Below, one piece after another: positions 1 through 10,345 of a DNA stretch of 64,000 nt. Within the stretch, counting starts at the first letter, position 1, and each line of letters starts with the position of its first letter. This DNA is from Mesocentrotus franciscanus (Eukaryota > Echinodermata > Echinoidea > Camarodonta > Strongylocentrotidae): assembly GCA_037976565.1 (NCBI GenBank), contig CP137666.1, positions 930,001 through 994,000 of the forward strand. The letters are read 5' to 3'. The notes below the pieces were generated by a model. That model saw only the letters and a list, made by a program, of their open reading frames with translations. It had not been told where the DNA came from and made no database searches. The position numbers and the translations under genes are program-made.

Positions 1-161
1 ATCTCCTCCGTCTGTACGAAATGTCTGGTCCAAGCCCGTACAGTCACCTCCTTGCTTACAGGTTTCCTTTTACTAATTTTAGCTTTCGGTTGATTTACTG
101 GTCGAGGTTCATTATTTGCTGGTCTTTTGGAATCACCAGCGAACAAAAAACATCTCCACAT
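1..161 (-). CDS. Possible 5' coding exon of an unknown gene, running off the left edge
   Basis: Read on the minus strand, an open frame starts at an ATG (161-159) and stays open to the window edge, 53 codons. It begins MWRCFLFAGDSKRPANNEPR and is rich in Lys and Arg, with one stretch reading PKAKISKRK. I do not recognise it. The surrounding 350 bases are much richer in CpG than the rest of the window, and a motif matching AATATGGCGGC lies upstream at 353-363, as expected near a transcription start. A weak splice donor (GTAAGC) lies inside the frame about 35 codons in, so the exon could end there. An overlapping plus-strand frame (127-369) is about as long, so the coding strand is not certain. 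The gene would lie mostly to the left of this window. Confidence 0.3.
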   Translation of the reverse strand, partial: MWRCFLFAGDSKRPANNEPRPVNQPKAKISKRKPVSKEVTVRAWTRHFVQTEE

Positions 162-339
162 TTCGGTCCTTGCGCGATCGCTTCTAGCTCTAGCAGATAT
201 GGGGCGGCAGCATGCACACCAGTATAGTACCGGCGCTGCTGACGGCCGCACTGCACTGCGAGCTTCCGTTGTTTGTATCGGTAATACTCATAGAGATGTG
301 CAGATGGGAGATATAGTGCAATCTTGTGGCGAATACGCG

Positions 340-370
340 TTCATTTGTTTACAATATGGCGGCCTCTAGA
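340..370. promoter_or_regulatory. YY1-like motif in CpG-rich sequence
   Basis: Positions 353-363 read AATATGGCGGC, a full match to the YY1-type core promoter motif AANATGGCGGC known in animals. It sits about 190 bases upstream of the minus-strand ATG at 161. The usual orientation of this motif would also allow a plus-strand transcript, but none with a usable reading frame is visible. A promoter role is inference. Confidence 0.3.
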
Positions 371-389
371 CACCGAAAAATTTGAGCGA

Positions 390-993
390 GAAATCCTGCA
401 CGCTAATCTAACTTCCATAGTTCCATTTCATTGGTTTAAGGTTTGAAAGTTGAAACTCAATATTGTGTGAAATTAAGTTATAACAGAAAAGATAATTTTT
501 ATTTTATAATTCCACAGGGGTGATTTTTATTTTTGCAATCGCCCCCATTAGCAATCTGACGGAGGTGATTACGTAGCTCACGGGGGCGAATCGGCCATCG
601 CCCCCGTGCATTTTGAGCCTTGCTTATGACCCTGGCTACTGGCTACTCATTTTGATCTCTTATAACTTTAAAATAGAGTAAGCTGTTGTGTTGATATTTG
701 GTCAAAATATAGAACAGGATGTGCTCATATGGTATGAGAAGTTTGAGGACAATTTGATAATCCTTTCACAGACATTTCTACAGAGTTCCAATCATCCCTT
801 TGTCACCCCACATGACCAATTGTGAGTCTGAGTGCTTGAATAGACTCCCCACTTTTAAATAAACACCTCTTTCTCTAAAGTAAAGTTCTATAAGACTGGA
901 CATTCTTCTACTTTTTAATTGGGTCAGGTACGTCCAACTGTGATAAGTTGTATCTCACTTGAAAATTAAGAAGCTCTTCTTAAAACTAGACCT
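390..993. other. No gene seen; contains a GC-rich hairpin at 579-608
   Basis: This stretch has no convincing exon. Positions 579-589 and 598-608 form an 11-bp perfect stem (CACGGGGGCGA with its complement) around an 8-base loop. It stands out against AT-rich flanks. Confidence 0.5.
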
Positions 994-1708
994 GGGCCCT
1001 GTCTTATAAAGAGTTGATATCAATCGCAACTTATTTGCAATTGATATCAATCACAACTATGTACATAAGAGATAGGAGATTGCAAACTTGCGATTGATAA
1101 TAATAATAATAACAACGTCTCTTATAAAGCGCTTACCACCGTCTCTAAGCGCTATAACACACAGAATAGACTGATAAACAATTACATATTAAACAAAACA
1201 TAAAAGTGCAAATAAACCTACAAATTACAATACATATGAAATACACATCAATGTGAACAGAGTAAGTTAATCATTAAAAGCAATTTTGAATAAATGTGTC
1301 TTGAGAGAAGTTTTGAATTGGTTAATAGTTTGACAGTTTTTACATTTGAAGGTAGCTTGTTCCAAAGTTCAGCAGAAGCTTTGGAAAAGAGCGATGGCCA
1401 TAAGAAAGTGTTGATACAGAAGTAGACATGAGGTTTAATTGAGAAGATGACCGAAGATTACGTGAGGGTTTGTATTCATGGATTAGTTCTTGCAGATAAA
1501 TTGGTGCCAATTCATGAATGCATTTAAAAGTTAAAACCAATATTTTGTACATTATGCGGTATGTCACCGGCAACCAATGCAATTTACGGAGTACAGGAGT
1601 TATGTGTTCACAAGAACGTGTGTGTGTTACAAGCCTGGCAGCAGAGTTTTGGATTAGAGGACTTGCGATTGATTTGGATCAATTGCAACTCTTTGTAAGA
1701 CAGGGCCC
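994..1708. mobile_element. Terminal-inverted-repeat element (MITE) split by a retrotransposon insertion
   Basis: The left end reads GGGCCCTGTCTTATAAAGAG and the right end is its near-exact inverse (CAACTCTTTGTAAGACAGGG, ending in GGGCCC at 1708). Internal sub-terminal repeats of the type TTGCGATTGAT run in both orientations. Without the inserted LINE fragment (1099-1660) the element would be about 150 bp, a typical MITE size. No transposase is encoded. Confidence 0.75.
1099..1660 (-). mobile_element. 5'-truncated non-LTR retrotransposon (LINE) fragment with 13-bp target duplication
   Basis: On the minus strand from about 1660 the translation reads LIQNSAARLVTHTRS, then HITPVLRKLHWLPVTYRI. 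This is the conserved thumb/C-terminal end of CR1/Jockey-type LINE reverse transcriptases. At least two frameshifts follow (near 1380 and 1290), so it is dead. The 3' end, at low coordinates, carries the GCGCTTAGAGACGGTGGTAA type sequence and an (ATT)n tail near 1099-1115. The insertion is flanked by a perfect 13-bp duplication, ACTTGCGATTGAT, at 1086-1098 and 1661-1673. Confidence 0.8.
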
Positions 1709-2475
1709 TAAACTACAAAATCTTATCTTTTCTTAGGCAATTTTAAGGTGCCTGTAGTCCTTTATCATACAATAATTAATCTTTCTTTACACTCCTTTTA
1801 AACCCCTGTCACACTATGGCTCAAACAATCCACACTGATCACATACATACATGTGTAGAAGTCATTCTCTTTACATCTCTCTACCAGGAATTGAACTAAA
1901 ACCATCACTAATCAGTATTTAAGAGAAAATCACTTTGATCGATCTAAGTCATTCCAATAATTTTCATGTCTTTTGAAGTAATTTTCCCAATGCACTGCAA
2001 CAATTTTGAAATGTTTAAAAAACAGTTGTGGTTCTGTAAATTGAGATGAAAGAAAGAAAGCTGAGGATCTAGTTCTATTTATGCCGCTTTGAGAGAAGGG
2101 ATGTGATAAATTCACATCTTTCTGATTGACTGTATTAAACGAATTAGTATGGAATGACTGTGGATCTCATCAGTCCAAGAACCCAGGTCTTTCCGTTTCT
2201 TTGCCCTTAACCAGATTCACACCAATATGTTTGTTTAGATTCCAGGTCAATCCGTTACACAGATAGAAAGGAAATCTGCATACTCTATCATCAGGTTTCC
2301 GTCCTATCAGATAATATCAGCTTTTTCTATTTCTCTCTCTTTCCTTTTATTTGGGGTGTTTTTATCAGTATCTGCCATGCAAAATAAGGGTTGAGGTGAA
2401 GAGAATTCATTGAACCACACTGACTCATCATCTCCTGTCATTAAAGTCTTATCACATGAATCTATGTTAATGCCC
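1709..2475. other. No separate gene seen; 3' flank of the minus-strand CUB gene
   Basis: The sequence is AT-rich with no recognisable exon or repeat beyond the CUB gene 3' end. A polyadenylation hexamer on the minus strand (AATAAA at 2351-2346) lies about 125 bases past the CUB stop codon and would end that transcript. Confidence 0.4.
2346..2351 (-). terminator. Likely poly(A) signal of the CUB gene
   Basis: The minus strand reads AATAAA here, about 125 bases downstream of the TGA at 2478-2476. It is the first canonical hexamer after the stop. The role is inferred from position. Confidence 0.45.
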
Positions 2476-3772
2476 TCAATCTGCTGACATGAAGGTGTCA
2501 TCGTGTGCTGGAACCTCTTCTAATGGAAGTTCCATCATTTCAATGAACATGTATACTGCAGGGCAGATAGATATATTGGGGGTGGGCTTCTGTTTATATA
2601 CATTGATTTAAACAAAAAATTGTTTAAAGAAGGTCAATGACAAAAAGCAATGTTTTTACATTGAATTTTTTGTACCACATTCAGCATGTAGGAAGCTCAA
2701 ACCCCAGCTAACATTAGTTAATTGATTGATCATTATTAGTAATAGTAGTAGCTGTCTGTCGCGAAGCGACAATGACCGTCTTCACTTTCATGAAGGCTGC
2801 TTGCAAAGGTGGGTAAGTACCGGTAGCTCTTGCAAGTTACTAACGGCACTCTCTCGGGGAACTGGTGGCAGTTTCACACCGGCGAGGACAAGCCAGGACG
2901 GGTGTGAACCACTAGACCCTGCAGTGACTGGTCGAAGGATGTCGGGAGTTCCATATTGTCAATCGACCTCAATGCTGTCACGGTGGCATGGTTTTCTGTT
3001 AGGGTTTGCTCCCTTAGCCTTAGATTCTAAAGAGAGCCTGAACCACAAGGCAGTGGTTACAACTATGTATGGCAATAACAATTAACATTTATTACAGGAA
3101 TGAGGTGATTACAATTACTCTTATGTTGCATTAAGTTAGGAGTACTAATTAAGCACAACCAAATACTACTTTTAAAGTACTTTATTGATCATTACTATTA
3201 CACTACTTTTCAATGAATCATACAAAGATACCTGTATCTCACTCACCTGTATAGATTGATTGATCATTATACTTCTCAGACTCAGTAATAAAGGTATACT
3301 GTGCACTGAACGTCCGCAGACCAGAGTAAGTATTTGGTTGATTTGCCTGAATGCCCAGGGTAATGATCATTTCATCTGAAGAACTGATGATAATGTTTGG
3401 ACGATTGATGCCCAAATATACCCGAGGAGTCTGACTGTTGCCAAGGTCAATCTAATAGAAGAATGAAACAAAATCAAATGATTGATGATCACATCCCCTA
3501 AATATGTCCTGAAAATGTGACTAGTTTCAGAGATACGTAAAGGTTAGAAATATAGAGACATTTAGATGCCCATCATACAGGTAGATGCAGGGGGAGGGGC
3601 TTGTTTCATTATACATTATAGATGAACAGTGTAACCTCAACCCTCAACCTTTTTTAATACATCCACATTCCTTGTGTAAAGAATATCCTACATTTTGTCA
3701 AAAAAAACTATCAAAGTCATCTACGCTGTCTCCACAAAGTTTCTATTTTTCCTTATTTCTCTTTCTCTGCCC

Positions 3773-3811
<39 letters not shown>

Positions 3812-6264
3812 ACATGCTTAATAGCTTTACAATGTGGTACCAAAATACACAAGCATGGTCATGGTGGTTTCATATCCTTCTTTATCATAACAAACACAGC
3901 TAAATGACTGAAAAACAGAGATAAGCCACAAATTCAAGGATATCTCTGCCAGCTGCACTAAATATTCTCACACCATGCAATGTGTATTTCAATGGACACG
4001 TACTCAGCAATACTTGAATTACCGAAGTAGGAATTTGTCATTTCTTTGCACATGCACCCAAAAAAAGCGAAGAAAAGAAGAAGAAAAGGTTACACTCCAA
4101 TGCACACGTGTATAATATTGATTCTAATACATTTGTTTTCGGATCAGGATCATTTTCTCCCACACTAAGTACACAGTTCTATAAGGAAATATATTTAATA
4201 CACATGTACATGTACCCTCTTTGATAGGTCATTCCCACTTGATCATTCAGATGGAATTCTAATCTGAACACTAACCCTCACTTATACAGTACATATATTT
4301 TGTTTTTGTCTGGTAAATAATAATAAAAATAAATTAGGATAAAAGTTAACCCCAACACTTAACTACAAATAAATATCTTATAATCTTATATCCAGCTACT
4401 TGCTTATTCACATAGACTTCTAACCCTAGCCCTACCACTCGCCTGCAAGTCATCAATATCATATGTGGTCCCACTCTAGCTCCTTACGCTCACATGTAGG
4501 AAATACCTGGGCCCCATTTCACAAAACTTGTCATCAGTGACAAATGACAGTTTTGTTATAAGTTAGTGAAATCCTTGCTTCTGATTGTTTATCAGCAGAT
4601 TTGTCACTGATTTTTGTCATTTGTCATTGAAAAGGGCTTTGTGAAACGGGCCCCTGGACTCCTTCTTAGATATTCCAGCTACTTGGAAAGTCTAATCCTA
4701 ACCCCAAACCTCTGTTCCATTCTGGAATCCATCTTGTATTTAGTATTCGAGATAAAAGTCTTACCATGACCTGAAGCATTACCTGTACAAACTCTGTTCC
4801 CTTTATTGAACCGCCCTTCTACTTGTAAGTCTAGATGAAAGTCTAACTTGAACCTCTTACACTCACCTGTAAGTAATCTCTGGTTCCATTCTTAAACCCT
4901 CCTGCTATATCATCATCCAGATGAAAGTCATTGAAAACCAGTTTGAGGTTGGTGAAGTTCCTATTCCTCAGAGTGTAGGTACAGGTGTAGAAAGAGTTCT
5001 CACGTGGGTAACTTGAAGGGAAGTTGGGTGCAGATATTTGTCCCTCTATGTTAAATGACCCTTCAATCATCCTATTGCAGGCTGGAAATATAATTGCCAA
5101 TGAAAACATGTCAAAAGACAATACATTCTTAAGTAGACAATACTAGATACACTGAAAGTAATTGACCAAAATTGCTAGGGATAAATCAGAGTCTTCACTT
5201 CTCTTTTAATAAGTATCTCATAATACACTACAACATTAAGAAGAAGTAAAAGTTGTCATCTTGAAACTAATTATGGCAATGATGAAAAAAGTATTTTGAA
5301 TAGATAGTAAAGCCTCCCCCTCTACCCCCCCCCCTTCCTAGTCTGCATACACTTTAACAAATGTATCATGTCTTGACTGAAGCATAACCCAGTTTCCCAA
5401 TGAAGATCCAAACTATTCAAATTATTTCCAATAACTATAAATTTGGCTCAAAGACCCTGTTGGAAGTGAAAAAAGAAATACATGTAGATGAATTTCATCA
5501 ATGGAAAGCTCATTAGCAATAGATTACAATAATATCAATTATAATGTGTCTGTCAGAGGAGTAGCAGCTCTATAAAAAAAAACTGGAAATCTGAAGCTTT
5601 GAAAATCTGAAGTTGTCGACCTAAACTAAACTACAATGTACTGTAGCCATCGACTTGATGACATCTTAATATGTGGGGTATGCATATTTACAATGACTTT
5701 GCATTCATTAAGCACGGCTCATCACCTCATCATTATAGGCAAACCAGTTTGATCCACATATTATGTCTTCACCGTAAGTGCGACAAATTTGACCCTTGTT
5801 GACCCGTAATTTGGAGCGGTGCAGAAAATGGGGTTTTAATTTTCTTTTCTGCAATACTGAAAGGGAAAATATTTTTTACTCCTTTATATTTGTATTCTAC
5901 GTTCATTCAGCTTTGAAGTTGTATTTTCATCTGAAAGGGTCTCTACATATTCAAAACAGAATGACACCATGAAAACTCAAAGTCCTTGGCAGGAGCAGCT
6001 ACAGATACATACGGTAGTAGTAGGTCCATGGTAGTACATGGCCTACAGTACAGGATGCAGGATTGTCTTGCAGTTCAGACCCTGTTTTACACATTGTGAC
6101 TGACAATGGTTTGTGCCTGCACCCCTTCCCTCCCACTCCCCCTCCCCCCTCCTTACTGGAAGGAAATAAGAAAGAAAGAGATACTCACCAAGCCCTGATA
6201 CATTTCTCCACAGGCAGTGGATGAGTAGAATCCAACTGTGGTAAAATTGGCTTGAAAATTTCAT
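2476..6264 (-). CDS. Small secreted CUB-domain protein, four coding exons
   Basis: Exons on the minus strand are 6264-6189, 5081-4867, 3451-3247 and 2555-2476. All junctions are GT-AG and the phases agree, giving 191 residues. Exon 1 encodes a probable signal peptide (MKFSSQFYHS, hydrophobic WILLIHCLW, possible cleavage after SGLA). Exons 2 and 3 encode one CUB domain: Cys at about 27, then GQISAPNFPSSYP, YTCTYTL, LVFNDFHLDDD and, in exon 3, YSGLRTFSAQYTFI. CUB domains are extracellular beta-sandwich modules that bind proteins or sugars. Only the first of the two usual disulfides is visible. Exon 4 follows a strong acceptor (CTATCTGCCCTGCAG) and adds a short acidic tail ending MSAD. An alternative is that exon 2 starts 10 bases later, at 5071, and joins upstream exons read as PLPVEKCIRAW; the candidate exons at 7713 and 9562 would then belong here. 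The CUB call is firm; the start is less so. Confidence 0.65.
3781..3808. repeat. (CT)n microsatellite
   Basis: An uninterrupted CT dinucleotide run lies in intron 2 of the CUB gene (5'-most intron counted as 1). The short open frames that cross it are artefacts. Confidence 0.9.
4508..4656. mobile_element. MITE with GGGCCC...TTTCACAAA ends
   Basis: The left end (GGGCCCCATTTCACAAAA) is inverted at the right end (CTTTGTGAAACGGGCCCC). The interior holds further inverted pairs built of TTGTCA/TGACAAATGA words, so the whole 150 bp can fold. It lies in CUB intron 2. This end motif is common in marine invertebrate genomes; that statement is from general knowledge, not from a search. Confidence 0.7.
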
Positions 6265-6933
6265 CTTTGAACCTATATGTACATGAAAAGGAATAAAGAC
6301 ATCATTGAATGCCTGTCCTGCATGTACATACATGTATTACGCTATACATTGAAATATTAATAACCTGCACTGGATGGAAAGGGCCCTATAATCTCCCTTG
6401 ATAAGTTGTGCCGCACACTATACCGGTAAACCATCAACTGTCATACTACACACATTTCTCACTGTTGCCCTTTCACATCATAGGGTTTTTGCCACTAAGT
6501 TTAGATTACTTGTACAAAAAGTGAACCCATTGTTACAAATTCCAGTTTTATATAGTTCATAAAGAACATTTTGCACAAAAAATGAGTAAATAATAATAAA
6601 CTCAAAGACCTTTCTTTCTTCCATTATCAGTACAAATAAACAGGTAAAGCATTCAATTTGGGATATATGGATATCAAATGAAAAAAAAAACTATAATCAA
6701 ATATAAATGTGATTTACAACAACCAAAAATGCCAATGATTCTGGTTCTGCCTGCAATCCTCAATATCTTTGCAATGTGCTAAATATGCTGAAATCAATTA
6801 TTTCATGGCTTACATAAAAGTGAGGAGGCCTTGCACGTTCCCCTCTCCCAGTCCAGCCCTCTGAATAGTCCAATAAGCTACATGTGTATGGTTTATGATG
6901 GTTTTGATTCGCTGAACTGGATAGACCAGAACT

Positions 6934-6976
6934 TTTTTATTTATTTATTTATTTATTTTTTATTTATTTTTTTTAT
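6934..6976. repeat. (TTTA)n / T-rich microsatellite
   Basis: About ten TTTA units grade into a T-rich run. It has no coding potential. Confidence 0.85.
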
Positions 6977-7712
6977 TGGGTACTCGAAACTAACATAAAA
7001 GCCAACTGGCTATTTACAATCATGTACAGGAATGTGAAATGACAAAAACATCATATAGTCCACTACAACTCAAATATAATTTTTGTTTTAATGAACTTTT
7101 GATATCTTTATCAGCCTTTTAAATTCCTCAAACGTGTCTCTTTCAGTTTCAATCATCTTTGATTACAATCCTGTATTAACAATTCCACACTGCTTCATAC
7201 AGTGCTTCATACAGTGCAATACGGCATGAATGTTTCATGTGTGTACCTGGACATCAAATTCAATATTAATATTTGTCTTATTTCTTTTTGTGAATAATAT
7301 TATGATCATGCACTTGTGTCCTGACTTTACATGTACATCTACATCTTGTATACATGTATACGATGTATGTACATTGTACACAAACACGTACACACACCCT
7401 CATATAGTAGTACATGTACCGTAATAGTTTAATCAATTATCATGACATTGTTTATTGTACCAGGAATTAACCTTTGACCAATTTCTTGGACAACATGTAC
7501 CGGTAGATATGGTATAGTACATTTTTAATACTTCAGTACATGTCTTGGATGACAAGTGCTGTTAGATGTACATGGAAGTGGTCCTAGGGCTACCAAGCTC
7601 CAGTCTAAAAATAATGGGGAGTAGGTACATGTAGTAAGATACCACCTCCATACATGGTTAACGGGTGGTACAGGGGTACCCCCCGCCCCAACCCATGCTA
7701 TCAAGTACTCAC

Positions 7713-7730
7713 GCTGCTATAGCCATAGGT
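7713..7730 (-). other. Candidate 18-nt microexon
   Basis: On the minus strand a pyrimidine tract and ATGCAG precede 18 bases coding TYGYSS, followed by a strong donor (GTGAGTAC). The phase is 0 on both sides, so it could be skipped or included without changing frame. It would fit between the candidate exon at 9562-9669 and the LDSTHPLPV reading of the 6.2-kb exon of the CUB gene. Only splice signals support it. Confidence 0.2.
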
Positions 7731-7734
7731 CTGC

Positions 7735-8210
7735 ATTATAAGAGCAGAAAGATGGAGAGAAAAGGGGGAAAAGAAGCAGAAGAGAGGTCATTAAAAAGAA
7801 GGAAGACAGGAGGAACAGAGTATCAGTAAAAAATGAAGCAATAATTAAGAGATGTAAGTATATACACTTGTATTAGAAGTAATAGACACTAATACACCTC
7901 CATACCAAACAAAGAAGGGGAAAAGGGAAGAAAAAAGAAGACCAAAAGATAAAAACTTTAAGGAAAAGGTCAAAGAGAAGAAAGTTAAAGAAAAACTAAA
8001 TACTGAGGTGACAAAAAAAATGATCGAAACAGAAGAAGCATTATAAAATGGAGTACATGTATTAAAAGGAAGAGACTAAAGAGAGTAAAATTATAAGAGT
8101 AGATGAAAAGAGAAAGCAGGAATAAGACCAAAAAATAGAATTTGTTGATTACTGTGCAATAGAATGTATCCTTTGACCAACATAAATTCCCCCGCATATA
8201 AAGCCTAAAT
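7735..8210. repeat. Purine-rich (A/G) low-complexity stretch
   Basis: The plus strand is almost entirely A and G for long runs (AGAAGA, GAAAAG, AAAGAGA), with no fixed period. A minus-strand frame of Leu, Phe and Ser across it is a composition artefact. Confidence 0.7.
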
Positions 8211-8286
8211 GAGACAAACAGTTAGGGCAGTTTTATTAACTATAACTCATCAGCTACACGGACAGTCATGTAATGCCATTAGGTAT

Positions 8287-8645
8287 GTCTTCATCAGCTC
8301 GAGATTGCCAAATAGCCCGCTATTTCTGATTTGGGAAATAAGCCAAAAGTTACAAATCGCGTCTTCATCAGCTCAATACTAGAGCTCGAAACTCGAGCTT
8401 GAGAAATTAGCTCGAGATAATTTGCTCAGCATTCATGCATAGTGCGAGTCTTCAGGCTGGTGAAGACGCACCGGACAAATAGCGGGATAGTTTGCAACTT
8501 GCCCAAGATATCTTGGGATGATTATGCCGACCAAATATCCCGCTATTTGCCACTGCGGGCTGATGAAGACGCAAACTAGCTGGATAATTTGCGATCAGGA
8601 TAGTTAAAATAGCGGGTTATTTGGCAATCTCCAGCTGATGAGGAC
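8287..8645. mobile_element. Inverted-repeat element (MITE-like)
   Basis: Ends of about 38 bp are inverted: GTCTTCATCAGCTCGAGATT with CCAAATAGCCCGCTATTT at the left, and AAATAGCGGGTTATTTGG with CAATCTCCAGCTGATGAGGA at the right. Inside, the words CTTCATCAGCTC and TAGCGGGATA recur in both orientations. No open frame is present and no clear target duplication could be read. Confidence 0.65.
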
Positions 8646-10345
8646 AGGCCTACTGTGACAAACGTGTTCATTTACTGAAAAAACTAGCAAAACAGGGAAG
8701 TGAACTAACTTTACAACAGCCTGCTATTAAAATCAAGCCCAATTTTAAACATAGGTGTCTTAAACTCTTGCATTTTTTCAGTCAGATATCAAACTTTCTT
8801 CAGTCTTTATAGCTTCTTTGATTGCCTTGACACGACCTTAATATATTTTGTAATGATATCCATGTCCATGTATTCCATGACCACATGATGAATATGCTGG
8901 TACAAGTGATTGATTCATGTATTCTTTACATTCCCTCTTGGTTACCTCTGCATGTATGTACTTGACATTACAGTATACATGTTATGATAGATGAAAATGT
9001 TACTAAAGATTATACACAAGACTGGTAAAAGTTGAATAGGATATTCAGTACATGTATTTCCTTAAAATTCTCATTTTGGTATATATCTACATGTGTGTGA
9101 GGACATTAAACAGTCTGAAAGTAGGCCTTCACTTATAAAATGGTTTCCGGTGATGATTTTTCAATTTTCTTTTTTTATCTACATGACTTAACTTTTCTAT
9201 TTTTTCCAAAATGTTTGTATTTATGAGTAATAAACTAAGAACAATTTCTGAATGAATCTTAGAGAAGGGAAACGAATGTTGTACAAAGTTAATGCTCTCC
9301 CTGAATTGATCTGAGATTTTTGCTTCCTGAATACCTAAGACATCTTATACAGAAGTAAAAACTTTGCAAATTGAATCAAGTTGAAGAATGGGATCCATGG
9401 ATGATTCACAATGGTTTTATAGATGAAGTTCTGGTAACCAATACTCCCTAAAGCAAAACAACTTTTTTCTTCTTCCAAAAGCAGAGGAATGCATGAACAT
9501 ACAATTACACTCAACACAAACAAGATCCATGCAACAACAAAAAAAAAATCACAAAACAGACCTTTTGTTTTTCTAATGATGCAACCTCAGCATAAGAAGT
9601 TTCTCCTCCAGGATTCAGCAGCACATGAGCAATGATCTCCTGGGAGTGCGAGAGTGACAGAGAATTGAGCTGATGCTTACTTGTTCAGACTACATATATA
9701 CTACTGGTACATGTTTTATAGACTAGGATCATTTCCTGACTCTACTGGTATATCAACAAAATACTCTAGATGTGTGTCAAAACAGACTAGGCTCCATCCA
9801 GTTAAAGGGGTAGTCTACCCTAATATGAAACTACTCTGTATAAACATTTCATCCTGTGATCATCAGAAATCAATTGATTTGATATGATCCTTTTCTTTAT
9901 AAACTAAACATATATACATGTATAGGCCTACATAATGTACCCTCCAATATATTTCTTAACAAATACAGTGTAACTTCAAGTTTTCTTCAAAGATAATACA
10001 TCTATATATCTGTCATATATATATTTGATATATAGACTCTTTGTAGTTCTCACATGCATATTTTTTTATGAAGATGACAGATTCTTTCTAGACTACACTC
10101 TACAATCTATGTTCAAAAATATAATAAATTTGAAAAAATTTGTTTTGAGAACTATTTTATGAAGTTAACAAAATTGTAATTATGTTTTTATTTTGACAAT
10201 TCTTTTGATTGTGATGTACTCCTCAGTCTGGCATATTCTACTACCAACTAGATGAGAGTTGATTATAAAGACACAAACTATATCTCAAAAATAGTTTTGA
10301 ACAAATTTGTTTCCATTTTATAAAGATCCAGCAAATTTATACCTA
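8646..10345. other. Intergenic or intronic sequence; apart from the candidate exon no feature seen
   Basis: AT-rich sequence with scattered TACATGTA words. Apart from the candidate exon at 9562-9669, nothing in it is supported as coding, RNA or repeat. Confidence 0.4.
9562..9669 (-). other. Candidate coding exon of unassigned minus-strand gene
   Basis: The minus strand gives a 36-codon open stretch, phase 0 on both sides, beginning LNSLSLSHSQEIIAHVLLNP and ending SYAEVASLEKQK before a GTCTGT donor. An internal acceptor with a better pyrimidine tract (CTCTCGCACTCCCAG) would start the exon at EIIAHVLL instead. Codon use looks coding and the peptide is not low complexity. I do not recognise it. 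It could be an upstream exon of the CUB gene or belong to another gene. Confidence 0.3.

Noticed and set aside
2307..2501. 64-codon minus frame as an extra exon of the CUB gene
   Set aside because: A stronger acceptor at 2555 in the correct phase reads the same region in another frame and ends at 2476. The 64-codon frame is then 3' UTR.
2726..3085. 119-codon plus-strand frame
   Set aside because: It has no domain and lies in the last intron of the minus-strand CUB gene. There is no splice or promoter support.
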